The notes below the pieces were generated by a model, which searched no databases, was not told the DNA's origin, and saw only the letters and a program-made list of their open reading frames with translations. Below, in pieces: positions 1 to 12,730 of a stretch of DNA of 64,000 nucleotides. Both the position numbers and the translations under genes were made by a program. The first letter of the stretch is position 1, and each line of letters begins with the position of its first letter. Origin of the DNA: Ilyonectria destructans (Eukaryota; Ascomycota; Sordariomycetes; Hypocreales; Nectriaceae); the NCBI GenBank assembly GCA_020740775.1, contig JAHEWK010000005.1, positions 2,418,001 through 2,482,000 of the forward strand, given 5' to 3'.

Positions 1-458
1 CATGGACCTGAGCTCCATGATCATGCTCAAGGACAACCATGTATGGAGCCGCGGCAGCATCACCGACGCCGTCAAGGCCGCCAAGTCGGTCGGCGGCTTC
101 AGTGTTAAGATCGAGGTCGAGGTACAGAGCGAGGCCGAGGCCGACGAGGCCATCGAGGCGGGTGCTGATGTTGTCATGCTTGACAACTTCACTGGTGACG
201 GCGTCAAGATTGCGGCGCGGAGTCTGAAGGAGCGGTGGCAGGGCAAGCGACACTTCCTCCTCGAGGTATCAGGAGGACTAACACCGGACAATGTGAAGCC
301 GTACGTGTGCAATGGTGAGTTTGAATCCTCTTCCAACTGCTCTCATCCCGTGAATTGGGTTGGGACGGCTAACTGTCTTAGATGTGGACATTATCTCGAC
401 GAGTTCAATCCACCAGGGGGTACCTCACGTAGACTTTTCCCTCAAGATCGAGCATTAG
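1..458 (+). CDS. BNA6: Quinolinate phosphoribosyltransferase (nicotinate-nucleotide pyrophosphorylase), C-terminal part
   Basis: This enzyme converts quinolinate and PRPP into nicotinate mononucleotide, CO2 and pyrophosphate, the last step of de novo NAD synthesis before NaMN adenylylation. The 5' part lies outside the window. Family motifs appear in order: [20 protein letters not shown] and LLEVSGGL. A short intron at 315-381 (GTGAGT...TTAG) restores the frame. Exon 2 (382-458) then encodes [22 protein letters not shown] and a TAG stop. Without splicing the frame would run on into unrelated sequence to 568, so the spliced model is preferred. The gene converges on the copper amine oxidase downstream, with about 200 bp between their stop codons. 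Identity is near certain. The symbol follows the yeast orthologue. Confidence 0.93.
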
Positions 459-655
459 ATGTAAAAGGAAACAAGATGAATACGGTAAATAATATCTGCA
501 ACGTCAGTGACTCTGGTCCCAATCGTGCACTGTCTAAAGCAATGGCTGTCTTTGCTCAACTTGTCTAAGTCTATCTGTCTAGACATTTTCGAGCGCCATT
601 ATCCGTAGGCTCCAAGTCGCACCATCGTGGGACGAATTAATCAATGACATCTCTC

Positions 656-3023
656 TTAAGAGTTACCTCCGTCGTCAATATTTGCCCCTGCCATCTGCAT
701 TTCAATATCAGGTCCCCTGCCCTGCCAGTGACTCGCCGGGTCCTCCTGGACAGAGGGCTTCTTGTCTGCATCAGTATTCCCACAGCACGATAGTAGCACG
801 CTGGCTTTGTTCTTGGTCGAAGGCACATCCAGTGCAGGGTTTGCCGTGAAGAAGTCAACAGGGTGGAGGTGAATCTGATTGATCTCAACCGGCCTATAAC
901 AATCGTGGTCAGTCAATGCGTGACGAGAAGTCTGCAAAGGGGTAAGTGAATAGGCATTAAAGACTCACATCACCGGCCAGTCCTCCACGCGGGGATTATG
1001 CGTCAGTCCAAAGACGGACCAGACAACGGGACTGCTCCTCCTCGCATCATCACCCTGTCTCGTTCCGTCGGCGCCAACCCTGTCTCCCGGCATCACCCCG
1101 TTACGCACCCGCCCCTCGTCGGTGAACCAGTCTCCGCGCTTCACCATGTCTGCAACACCGCCTTTCTCCTCCCTGCTCTGGTTCGTGAACTCGCCCGCTG
1201 CCCACAACTCCCCATCCCGGTAGCCAGTTACCCATACGTGGTGCTGGGCAAATCGTGCCCTCGCAGCCACGGTGCTCCGCTCGTCAGCTAGCAGCGTCTG
1301 TGTCGCAGGAGGGACCAGCCGGTACCCGACGGGGCGTCCAGATATAGCATTTTTCTTGGTTATGTTCTCCAGTTTAATCAGTCTGTTGACACGAGGCTTT
1401 GCGTCCATCCATGTTGCCTTGTTGACAGTCTGTCGCTGCACTTCGTAATAGTTGCCCTTTGGATTCGTCCGTGAATTCATGCTCTGGCTCGCGCTCTCCT
1501 CGACAACGATCTGCGTATCTACGCTCGCATATGAGTCCATGGCTGGATCAATGCGCACGGCAAAAATGTGCTGGTGGTTCTGCGCAAGCACACCAGGAGA
1601 CACGATAGTCCCGTAGTTGCTTGACTTGCCATCGTCGATAGCCACCACGCTCACGATGCCCGTCGCCCGCGTCTCGATAGTGATTCCCCCGGCAAGATCC
1701 AACTTGTACGCGAAAATGTACTCGTAGTTTGCGAGTGTAACGATGAACTGGATCACAAACTCTCTCATGCGCGTCACCACTGCCCTATTGGTTCGGAAGT
1801 TGGTGTGCTTCCAGAGAATGCCGTTGTCCTGCTCGTGAAGGCATATGACCGACTTTGCTGGAGTTGGAGATCCATCGGCGGCGGCAAGATATGAGTCGAC
1901 GTAGTGAATAGCGCCCAAGCAGTCACATCCAAGTTCAAGGTTGTTGCCAGCTCTGCCCATGCCTCCATCCCCAAAGTCAAACGCCTGCTTTCGGTGGAAT
2001 GGCGGACGGGGATCACCATAAGGCACCGTCATCTCACTAAAGCTGAGACGATACAGGATAGAGCGGTTATCGTAGCAGACGTCGTGTAGTACCGCACCTT
2101 CACGGGGGGTGAAACCCAGGCGGAAGCGCCACTTCTGCCACTCGATGAGACCATCTGGATGCGCAGTGAAGGAAGCACCTTCCGGTTGGACAATATCGAG
2201 CGGTTTCAGATCAGTTCGCATTGGCTCGTCAATCAGTTCTGGGACGTACTCCGCCGGCTTGCTGTTCTCAAAGAGCTTCCTGGGCGTATCTCTGCGCTCC
2301 GCTGGAGCCATGCCATCCTCCGAACCACCCGTTGCAAGCCGGTCAACCCGAATAATTTGATTGGCCATGCAGTCCATGACAGGTATGATTGGGATCGGGT
2401 AGCCATAATGATTCGAGTCCGGATTGTTCTTGGATGCATCCGTCGCAAACACCAGGCCTTGCATATATCGTGGCGGAGTCCCCTCTGCAGCGTCAGGCCC
2501 GCCGTATGGCCACGGGTCAATCGTCACCTCGAAGCCCTCAGGAAGAGTAAACTCGGTCATGGCGTCCTGGAAGAGATCAGATTCAACACAGGCGTCTTGA
2601 AACTGAGTAATCTCCCCGCTGGACCTTTTGTCAGTCATGGCCGGCAGACGATGATACTTGCCTGGCTTACACGGTAAGGTACGGCTGCGAGGCCCGCCCT
2701 ACAGACTCATTTGACACCACGTCCCCAGAGACTACATCAACAACAGCACGCGTGTACTTGTGTTCCTCCGTCGTGATTAAATCATACTCGACCAACGCCT
2801 GCCGGGGAGGCCGCTGTGTCGCTTCGGACAGCGTGCCTGCATGCTCAACCTCCAGGAAGGCCACGAGTTCAGCCCTCTTCGGCTCGTTTAGGTAGATGGA
2901 CCTAAAGAACAGAGATGCCTCCGGGCCGTGGAGGTTGACGACGATGTCGCGAGCCCTGGTGAACTCGTCCCGGGAGAGCTGGGCCAATGGATGCGGCAAG
3001 CCAGCCGTGGCCAACGTCTCCAT
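656..3023 (-). CDS. Copper amine oxidase (TPQ enzyme)
   Basis: It oxidises primary amines to aldehydes, NH3 and H2O2 using copper and topaquinone. Exons on the minus strand are 3023-2671, 2618-969 and 893-656, with introns of 52 and 75 bp, giving about 746 residues. The ATG at 3023 is the first Met before the conserved N2/N3 domains (HPLAQLSRDEF...). An in-frame extension upstream to 3293 lacks family character. Visible landmarks are a catalytic-base Asp near residue 332 (AFDFGDGG), GNNLELGCDCLG, and the TPQ precursor Tyr near 416 in TLANYEY. Asp and Tyr are 84 residues apart, as in the Arthrobacter globiformis enzyme. Copper ligands are HQH near 466-468 and a third His near 658 (FGLTHNP). 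Exon 3 carries the usual NPALDVP followed by a tail of about 55 residues. The C-terminus is not a PTS1, so peroxisomal import by that signal is not indicated. Confidence 0.94.
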
Positions 3024-4353
3024 TGTTGCAGTTGGGATTGGTCGAGAGGTTGCAGGCGATAGGTTGATATCAAGTGGGATGGAGGAGGGTGCTAGGATGA
3101 TTTGACAAGAAGGTTGAAGGGTGCGGAAGGAGAGACTGGGACTCTCTTTCCACTGCAAAACGCGCGAACCTCGGAGGTGACAGACAGCCAAGCCAGGTGT
3201 CGCAATCCCGAAACTGGTCCCTGGCGTCGCGAACAAACGCCAAGGATAGAAACTCGACAATCTCAAAGCGAGATGAAGGATAATTCCAAGCAAGGTAAGC
3301 CGGACAGTTTATTACCCCAGATCGATCTCCAGCGATTCCCGAGTGCGGAGAGCAGGCCAACGGCTTAGATCGGGACATGCGGCGGGGTGGGGTAAACGGC
3401 CCGGTCACGTTGTGTGCAACGCAACTCGCGGTGAGCAATCACGGGCAAGTCGGTACATCAAAGTACATACGTAGCTGTGCGTGAGGCTGATGCAACGTTG
3501 TTTTGCGTTACGATACAGTGAGTGATCTTGTCGCGGGTTCTGATGCTTACTCAGAAGTATCACCCGCCACTGCATCAGAGTACGTAAACTCCGTCCTACC
3601 GACTGTCGATGCTCATCCGGCTTCTCAAACGCCGTACACTTGCAGGCCGATCGCGTAACTTCTTGTTAGCAGTTGCGTTGTCATTACCGCGCGTTACGGT
3701 CCATCCTTCAGAAATCTTTAAGGGGACTACATGACGATCAGACATTCACAAGACACTTATTCACGAAATGAATGTTGCGACAACTTGCAATTCAATGCTA
3801 TCGACGTGTTACTCCATGAGTAAATAACAAACACCCCCTTTGTTTAAACCCCAAGTCAGGCCAAGGCCTTGGGATGCGTCGCGGGCCCAGCAGTGTCCTG
3901 AAAAGTACAACGATGATCCGTGCAACACCACCCCAAAGACCAAGCAACGAAATGAATGCGTGCTATGCATGCAAGAAAAAAGGACCAGCACAGATGTTTT
4001 TCTTATTCCCCCTACCGTTCCGTACGCGCCATATCCATCCGATGCATCATCATCAAAAGACGCCAGGCAGATTGTTGTGGAGACAAGACCATGAGAAGAA
4101 GGTGACCAAGTGGCCCATGTTTGAGAAAAAGTTCGTTAAGTACGACGTTGCATAACGTACAGATGAGAATCGAAATCAAAGGATTCGTCTTGATTACGGA
4201 CTCTTGGTCAAGACTTTTGCACCAGCAACAGCCAGCGCATTGCCCAACCAAAAGGATATGCCATGGCTACCAATTTCACGAGACCAGTACGCAGTCTCGA
4301 GTTGGGAACCATGCCTGTTCCGCTCAAGGGAGAATGGCCAAGTGGACCTTTGC
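3024..4353. other. Intergenic region upstream of copper amine oxidase and downstream of the CAP gene
   Basis: About 1.3 kb. The part next to 3023 should hold the amine oxidase promoter. The rest is presumably the 3' flank of the CAP gene. I see no coding potential, RNA gene or clear repeat in it. Confidence 0.6.
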
Positions 4354-5427
4354 TTAGACGACAACCATCTTCTCGCCGAGGGGCTGCAGAACGTTCTTGC
4401 CGTACTCGCCACCGTAGTTGCCTGATTTCGTTAGCTTTGGTTTCCGGTATGAGATTCAATGGATATAACTTACCCTGGTTCTTGTAGTTGCAGACGGTGT
4501 ACCAGGCGTTGAAGTCGTACATCTTGCCAGCCGTGCATAGGACGGTAGCGCAGCCGATCTTAGTGGTGTCCTTCCAGACGACCTGGGTGAAGTGACCGTA
4601 GAGGTCGAGACCCAGGCTGCTGGGGGGGTTCTCCTGGCCGTAGTAAGACCAGTTGTCCATCTCGCTGTTGTACCACTGGTTGGTGACAGACTGAGCACCG
4701 CACTTGTTCTGGAGATCGGAGATATCGCCAGTGGAACCCCAAGAGGCAAGGTTCTGACCGTAACCGCCGCCACCCTGAGTCCTGTGCAATGGGTTAGTGT
4801 CCGCAAGGTGCGTGACAGGATTCATTAAACTTACATGTCGTGGGCGAACACGCAGGTCTCTGCGATGGTTTGGGCGTATCCGGCGAGGGTGGTGTCCCAG
4901 GTAACAGCGCCAACGGAGTGGTTGGCACGGTGGAGGTTGTGGTAGTCGACCATAACGGCATCGTAGCTCTGGTCCAGGGACAGAGAGCCGGTTGAAGAGC
5001 CAGACTCAGCAGCCGCAGTGGTCTCGACAGCAGCAGCAGCAGTGGTGGAGGTCTTCTTGGTGGTCTTCTTGGAAGAGGTGGTGGTAGGCTCATCGTAGGC
5101 GTCGACCCAGACGGTGGTAACGGCGGCCTCAACCTTTGAGGAGGAAGTGGTGGGAACAGCGGCGGCCTCGACGATAGTGGTGTACACGACGGGCTGGACG
5201 TATGTGGGCTGCGCCTTGGCCTTCTGGATCTTCTTGCTGGTGGTGGTGGTCGAGGTCTTGACCTCCTGGTAGACGTACTCAGTGGCAGCAGCCGCCTGAA
5301 CCGCACCCTCGGTCACGGTCACAGTGACGACCTCGTAGACCCATTCGGTCTCCATTGCACGCTTGTTGATGGGGCTGGCGGAAGCCAGGATGGCGCTAGC
5401 GCCGGCGATGAACACGGAAGCCTTCAT
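4354..5427 (-). CDS. Secreted CAP-superfamily (SCP/PR-1-like, Pry1-type) protein
   Basis: Minus-strand exons are 5427-4835, 4781-4474 and 4421-4354, with two introns of about 53 and 52 bp, giving 322 residues. Residues 1-18 form a signal peptide, followed by a Kex2-like KR at 22-23. Residues 24-150 are a low-complexity Thr/Ser/Ala/Val linker, probably O-mannosylated and cell-wall exposed. The CAP domain spans roughly 155-305. It shows YHNLHR (His 163, His 166), GGYGQNLA, GHFTQVVW with the cavity His 261, and the closing WYTVCNY. Pry-type CAP proteins bind sterols and fatty acids and export them; that role here is inferred from family. The splice junctions restore the conserved HDM-TQGGGGYGQN and NQ-GNYGGEYGKN stretches. 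A 5'-UTR intron is possible (5446-5880). Confidence 0.93.
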
Positions 5428-5445
5428 TTTGATAGAGTTGAAGTT

Positions 5446-5880
5446 CTAAATGCTCGTTAGTTTTCTGAAACCAGCAGAGTAACGAGTTTTGTTGTTGCGA
5501 GGTAGTGATTCAATGCCGCTTGGCACAGTGTCTCAATTTTGTCGGACGAGTTGCTAAGGAACGGTGTTGGTGGAATGTGATTGCGGGGAATCAGAGCTGT
5601 GAGACCAATGTGTCGAGACATTCCGAGGTCCAGAGCCCGTCTAGATATATCCTCGAGTCGTTGCATCACGAGCCAATGATGTGGGTGGTGCTTTGTTGGC
5701 GACGGCGAAGTCATTGTGACAGAGAGCTGAGAGATTGCATGTCTTTGTTGTGACAAGCATTGTTGTGTGTGGGGCTGAGAATATCGAAAAAGAAAACGAG
5801 TTGATGAAAGGCGACAGTGGTCATGCGACAGGGGAAAGTGAATACATCAAATGCAACGCCAGAAGCGTCATGATACGTAC
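5446..5880 (-). other. Possible 5'-UTR intron of the CAP gene
   Basis: On the minus strand a strong donor, GTACGT, lies at 5880. A CATTTAG acceptor ends at 5446, 18 bases upstream of the CAP start codon. The pyrimidine-rich sequence beyond 5880 would then be the transcribed leader. This rests on splice-site pattern only. Confidence 0.35.
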
Positions 5881-8800
5881 TTTTGGTTTGGAATGATGGA
5901 GCTATCGGGAGATTTCAGATCCGGTCTGGAACGTTTGACAGCACTGCTGGAGGTAGGGATCCGTCTAGGATTCCGGGGCGATGTTTTCGAAGGAAGGTAC
6001 GTCTGAATAGACAAGGAGTGACAGGAAGAAACCGAAACAGGAAGTCGAAGACTGAGGTCTGGGGAATTTGAAGTGGGACCTGGAGAGGAAACGGAGTCGA
6101 CGAGTATTTGAGTGGTTCGACCAGCGGGTGGGTTTGGGGTTTAAAGGAATGGACTGCAATGTCGTGGACACGCAAAAAAGGAATGGCAGAAAGAACGGTC
6201 GGGCCTGACTAGCGGTCGACAAGATACTCTGGGTGAGGAGGAGCGAGTTAAGAGAGAAAACGTAGAGATGGGCCGGAGCGGGAGCGACGTTAAAAAGGAA
6301 CGGCGAGAGGTCGCGAGCGGTCGCAGCACGGCCGGGCCAGTGGGCAGGTCCAGGGACCCTGGATGATTGGACGAGGGGTTCCAGGGGGCGATGGAGATCC
6401 ACAACTTCGACGCTTGCTCGCTCGCGGCACCGACCGGGGGGTGTGGGCGTGGGTGTGAGGATGTGGATGTGGAGGCGTGCGGAGGTGTTGGCGATGATGC
6501 TGATGAGGAGGATCGAGAGCCCCAGCACGGGAAGCGCAGCAGGGAGAAGGCACCCAGAGGGAGGAGATGAGGCTTGTTTGGGGCGCGCACGCCAAGCCGA
6601 CAAACCGAGGAGCCCTGGCAGCGCGCCCAATTACAGGCGGTACGGGATCAGAATTAGCGGGGCACGACACCACCTCGCGGGCTCTTCTGCAAGGTACCAG
6701 GCACCGCAGGGTTGGCCCCTGGCTCCCCAGGCACTGCCCGAGGCACCCGCTGTGGCTGGTGCGGTACGGGACGGAGTACCTCCCAGCTACTGTGTGTTGC
6801 CCCGGCGGCTGCTCTCAGGCGTGCATGCTTCCCCTCACGCGCTTTACGACGGACAGCTGCAGCGCACTCGGCCGCCACCTGGCAGCTGTCCGATCAGCTG
6901 TCGGCCCCTCGGCAGCGTGCACGTCCGCCGCCACGGCCACTGCCCACCCCTAGACCCTGGGCTCTCCTTCACAATCGCCTTCCACTGGCCCCGTCCACTG
7001 TCGCGAGAGACGCCAGACTCCAGGCCTGTAATCCCCCTGGCCCGCTTCCCACGAATTGCTTGCACCACCACTGCCAGAAACCAAGCGCTAACGGGCCTGG
7101 CCATATTGCCATATTACATCCATGGGCGCGCTCGAGCAATCGACTTGCTGGATACGACCCCAGGAAACCGCCTGGTGCCGCACCAGCGGTCGCTTACCAA
7201 ATCCCAGGCCTTTTCTACACGGCATATTACTCTACATGGGGGGCGATGACCTCGCCGAGCTATCCAGCGCCGCCGGGGCTTCGAGGGCTTGTAGTGGCGT
7301 GGACCACGCCCGACACGTCCGGCCTCGCACCGCCTCTCGCACGGCACAGCTACGAAGCCAGCTCGTTTCCTCCTCTCTTCGTCCGCCAATTACGAGATCC
7401 TAGATCTCGTGGCCACAATGATCACAAACAGTGACCTGCTGGATTACGTATGCGGTGTCCAGGCGTTGCGTGTGCTTGTTTTGCCCTGTAAGCGCGGCCT
7501 GCAAGGTCCAGCATAGTATCGGACCAGTCGACGCCCAGAGGCCCATGCCGCACCTCAAACCTCAAACAGAAGCGGGATGAGGCAATCAACGCACCCAGAC
7601 CCTTGGCTCGCCCATCTAATTAATATCTCATCTACCAACCGCGCTGGCTCTGATTGCAAGGCTCTGCTGGGTTCGGTTAGTCGTTTGATCGCCTTCCGTT
7701 TTGTTGTTGTTCTTGTTTTCCCACATTGCCGTCAGTCCACATCAATCTCCATTCACATCCGGGGCGGCCGCCTTACGGGCAACATGCAGCTCTCAGCTCC
7801 TTTTTCTCATCATCGCAAGTCGTGCTGAAATAGGGTTACTCTACTTCGAACTGCATTCATCTCCGGACAGCCAACACACCCGATCAGCATCCTGGCTATC
7901 CGAGTCGGGGGTCGAGTCAGTCCGGTCCGTAACGCCTGTTGGCTAATGAGCTAACTGGCTGGCTGACATTCTAGATGCTGCCTTTTGCACAGCTTTTCTC
8001 GAAGCCCCTCCTCCAAGATCCCCGCTTATCCGTACAGAGTATCCTTCAAGATGATCCATGATCCGCAGTTGATCTTGATGGGGAATGGGCCCGGCTGTGT
8101 GATTAGATGACAAGCTGCCAGGGCGCCGTTAATTCCCAAGCGACGAACCAAGCAATGAGCCAAGCTTCAAGAGGCAGGCCCATCGACATTTGCATCCACA
8201 TTAGAATGAAGTGCCGGGAGGGGTATCGGTCTCACTTGCCGCAACGCCTCACTCAATGTCTCCGTAGCTGACCCTTCCGTCGGTGTGCCTTGTCTCTCAG
8301 CTGACCCAGGACAACAACGTCGGAGGAGCAGGATGGCAACACGGATAATTGGATGCCAACCAACGAACACACTCTACTCACGACAGCTTAGACGCTCGGC
8401 GAGCAGTAGGGCAGTTACAGAAACGGCCAACAAATACGAAACGCATTTCTATTCAGCCCAGCCCAGCTAACTGACTGCCTAAACCGCCCTCGAAGATAGG
8501 CCACGCATTGATCTCATCTGTGTTGAGACCCTGAGGCCCTAATTCCAGCTACCATCCACCGCCCTCGAGGTACCCTGCCCGTACCCTGCAGAACAAGTGT
8601 GGCTTTACTCGATCCGAGCATGCCCAGACGACCCTGGCGGGGATCATGGCCAGCGAATCCCAGAAGCCACTGCTGGCGCTGGGTCCACCAAACAAGCTCC
8701 CCTGGTGATGCGCCGAGGGTGGAGAGCCGCATTCCTGGCGCCACAGCCAGTGGGTGAGCTCCCAGGGGGTACGTATCGACCCCAAGTGGAAGAGCGAAAA

Positions 8801-11800
8801 TCTTCCCCCCTGACATGAACTGGGATGTGGAGCCCGGCTCTCCATCTCTCTGAAACGACCTAAATGCAGCGGCTGCTCCCCTCTTCATCTCCCGCGCAGG
8901 CGCCATGTACCTCGCCCATCATGCGCCAGGAGTCGGTAATTTTGCCATGAGGTCTCCGGGTGTTCTTCGACTCAGAAGACGGGAGAGGAAGTCGCAGATT
9001 GACATGAAAGTGGACATCGCTAAAAACTTGGCGTGCTGGGAGAACCAACTCCAACCCCAGACTTGGTAATGCCGGTGTAAGTGTCGGTGCCAGTGCAAGC
9101 GTCCAGTTCTCTTCCATCATCTCCCCGTCACCAACCAAGCGACTGCGGTACCTGACCAGCTTGCCTAGCTTGATGCCCCATGCACTGGCGTGTCACAGAA
9201 TGACAGCTTTCTGCAGCCCAGCTACACGGTCACGGCCCCAACCCGGCACTTCACCGCGCTGCATCGCTCTTCTCGCCTCTCTCCGGTCACTTCACGTTTC
9301 CCTCGCATGCCAGAACACGAACCACTTGCAGCTGTGCGCCCATGTGCGTTTTCTTTTGCCCCAAACAACCAACATGACCTGATGATTCCTTCTGCTCTGT
9401 CCTGGTTTTGTTCTACCAACAAACAGACGCACCCCCTTCTGCAGCCTTTGACGCTAAATCCTCGTATTGGAAGAAGTTGACCGCCACTGCCCAGACTTTG
9501 CAGAAAGTTTAAGACCCAACACAAAGACTGGCACCCCATTTGCCTATCTCGTATATTTCATTGCCTTCACCTTGGCATACCGGTATCCATAGCAGACCGC
9601 TTCTCTGTTGCTTCCATATGTGTCGTTTCTATTTGCTTTGTCTGTCCCGAGCCCCCCTCCCTCACACGGCCTCGTGACTCCTTCATCCCCGGCGTGCCGC
9701 CTCCAACAAAGCCATTCTCTCCGGCCTTCGGGAATGCTATGCAGGGCTGCCTTGTACCACCCCGAGCTGTCATCTTCGTAACATGAGGCTTCCGCCCCAA
9801 CGCAGCCCGCTTACTCTCCGCTGTCCGGGCCTGCCGGAGTCCATCGAGTCCAGACCGAGCCACCGGCAAAGGGGGCCGCGGCCAAGAGCTGCAACGCCAA
9901 GGGTCACCCCCATTGTCAGAGTCGATCAGTCAGTTGAGTTGTCTATTCGATGCCGAGCGTCCCCGCACACTTGCATCGCTCGTTTATCGACCTAGGCGGC
10001 CGTCTAGGGGCCGCTGCTGTCTTGCTAGGGTTGACATGCCCGGAAGCCCGACAGTGGAAGGGCGCCTCGTGCAGCAACGGCCGTCTAAGGCATATTATCC
10101 CCCCATCACACATCACCAATCGTCCGAACCTCGTAGTTTCACCGATCCCGGGCAGCAGCCCCGGGCCAGACCTAGTACTGTGCTTCGTCCACGTTACAAT
10201 GCGTGAAGGACGCCGTGGCGATGGCTGAAGCTGGCACCCCTCGAAGGACTCCGAGCTCATCGATGCAGTGGACACAGAATATGGGTGACCTTGTGAAGTG
10301 ACAGTGCTCAACATCCCCTTCCTCGTTATCCACGTTGCTTGAGCTTGTCATCCTAGCATCGTACAATCCCGGTATCCTAGAATCCTGGCGACTCTCCACC
10401 TGCCAACATCCCCCTTTTACCCTCTCATCACACTACAGCCCAGTGTCTCGCCACCTTCAGCTTCTCTGGGGACAACGGACGAAAAAAAATCAACTCCCAA
10501 CAGAAGGAATACGGCTATCAGCATTCAAGGAAGGACCCTGCCTTCTGGCACGACATCCCGCCTCGAGGCCCTCTCCCTGCTCAGCCAATCTCGGCCATTG
10601 TGCGCCATTAGGGAATCGTCGTGGCACAGAAGGGTGGTCTGCAATTGCCATGAATGGTGGATTTACTCGACAACCACCCAACACAATATAAACACACTTC
10701 CTTGTCCCAGCCGAATAGCGGTAAGTCGCCGCATGCCGCCGAGCTATTTGTTAAGTCCAAGTCAATCGATTGCCCACTCTTCACTGATCAATGGATCTCC
10801 ACGTCACGCATCTGCAGCCACAGGTCGCGTGTACATGCATTGAGTTCCAGAAACAAAACCCACCAACTGGCCGCATATCCCTCGAAACGAAAAGGCGAAC
10901 CGTTTCGAAACCCTTTTCGTCTGCGTCCGATGGTTTTGTTTTTCTACTCCTTTGCTTGCGCCCCCTCCGTGCCCCTAGATTCATCTGACCTCACCGCGAC
11001 CAACCAGCAGCTTTTGCCATCCCAGACGTCAAACCTCAGGGAGGGCCTTGTTTCACGAAGCGCAGAAGCGCGCAACTGTCCAAACTTCCCTAAACACAGC
11101 ATAAAAGAAAAGAAGCCCATCGCAAGCCACTTTGCCAGAACCATAACCGATTCTTTCAGCTCCTGTAGCATAAGTTTGCTTGAGTGTTAGGCTCGTGACA
11201 GCTCAAGCACACAGTCTCAATGCTACGCACTATGTTATGCCAGCCAGTCGCATTAGACAAGTTATAGGCCCAACGTTGTAATCCCTCGGTCATGATCTAT
11301 GTCATATCGACGTCAAAGTTCTCGTTACCATGTTTCAGCCGGGCGCCGAAAATATTACTTCCAAGCCTCGGGATCTCGGGCGCCTGAGCGAACTGGTGCA
11401 TTCGGGGAAGTAGTCTCCCGCTGCCCGGTGCCAGGATCAGTCTTCGCCTTGCCCAGCTTCAGCCCTCAGCTCCGCACGCCTCACAGCTAACTGCAGAATA
11501 TCATTCGTACATATTCGGGCGATAAATCATTCGGTATCACAATGGGCGTTCCGTATTAATTTTGTGAGACTCGAAACGACGGTTGGCCGGACCTCCGAAG
11601 CCCGAGTGGTTGTAGTGTCCCCCGAAACCCTTGGCTCAAAAGCGGATATCGGTTTGTCAGTTTTGCTTGGTCGTTGAAGTGAACAGCCTGTGTTGCCTAT
11701 ATGACGTGACAGCCAATGATTCCGCCGAGACAACCCGCTGTGCTAGATGACGAGACGTCTTGGCTCTGATCTTGCAGTCACGGAGTGGTTAACCGATCTC

Positions 11801-12730
11801 CAATCGGCGCTCTAGGGTAGGCCTCACGCAAACTGCGCCAAGCACTCCAAGGAGCAAAACCACATAACTCCCCTTCCTATCTTTATTGAAAACACTTGCA
11901 TCTTCGACCTTGTCCGCTTTGTGTTACAGCGGAGAATGCGTTGGCGATTGGTAGACACTAACATCGTTTTCCCGCCTGATGTATCAATTTATTCCACACA
12001 TGTCCATCTGGAGTTTCACCAGGCGCCTACTATGTGGCTGGGCTTATCATTTTGGAGTCCTCTTCATTGTAATACTCCACTAACCAGCTCCCTCAAGGCA
12101 TGAGAGACAGCTGCTCATTGAAGGCGAAACGTTACAGGCTGCGTGGGCAGCATATCTATCTGCGATGACTTATGCTAGATGTTGTCTGATGTAGTGTGTC
12201 AAGACGAAGGGTTAATGCATTATGCTCATGCTCCAGTCAAGACCCCCTCCATTGCGTTAGCGACCAGCCTCTCGACTTTGATAACCTGCAACTGCATATC
12301 CAAAATGATTAGTTAAGCTCTGGACATGGGAATTCATTGGTTAGTTGATAGTCTGGGCTGGGACAGACCATGGGTTGACGCAAGCATGTCCAGGGTTGCG
12401 CTATGACTCCAGGAGGTATTGCACAGCATTGGGCACCGTTGGACATGCCCCCTCCAAGTGGTCTGTTGACATGTAAAATGTTAGGGTCCTGTTAATGGCA
12501 CGATAATGCTGCCTGTACAATGCGGCCTCTCCTGATCAAGATGCCCGTGATCATTAAGATCCATATGTCGAGTTTGGATACTCGCCACACGTTAAACTTC
12601 CCAGGCAGATGTTTTACAGACCTAACGGTGATGGCATGTTTCGTTTGGTTTCAATGATTGGCAATCCACTCTCTTCGATTCATTTGCAAATGTACATGAT
12701 CGATCCCGATCTTCCGTAGTTCCCTGCTCC
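5881..12730. other. Gene-poor stretch with no recognisable coding sequence
   Basis: Several open frames occur (for example around 6.4-7.4 kb and 10.7-11.2 kb). They are short, overlap on both strands, have Arg/Pro/Ser-rich random-looking composition and match no family I know. No tRNA, rRNA or long repeat was recognised by eye. The 5.9-6.7 kb part is probably the leader and promoter of the CAP gene. The GC-rich 6.3-7.4 kb part and the rest to 12.7 kb hold nothing I can name. Confidence 0.5.

Noticed and set aside
5965..7434. Several open frames of 120-270 codons on both strands
   Set aside because: The GC-rich sequence gives long frames by chance. The translations are rich in Arg, Pro and Ser, overlap one another, and show no domain.
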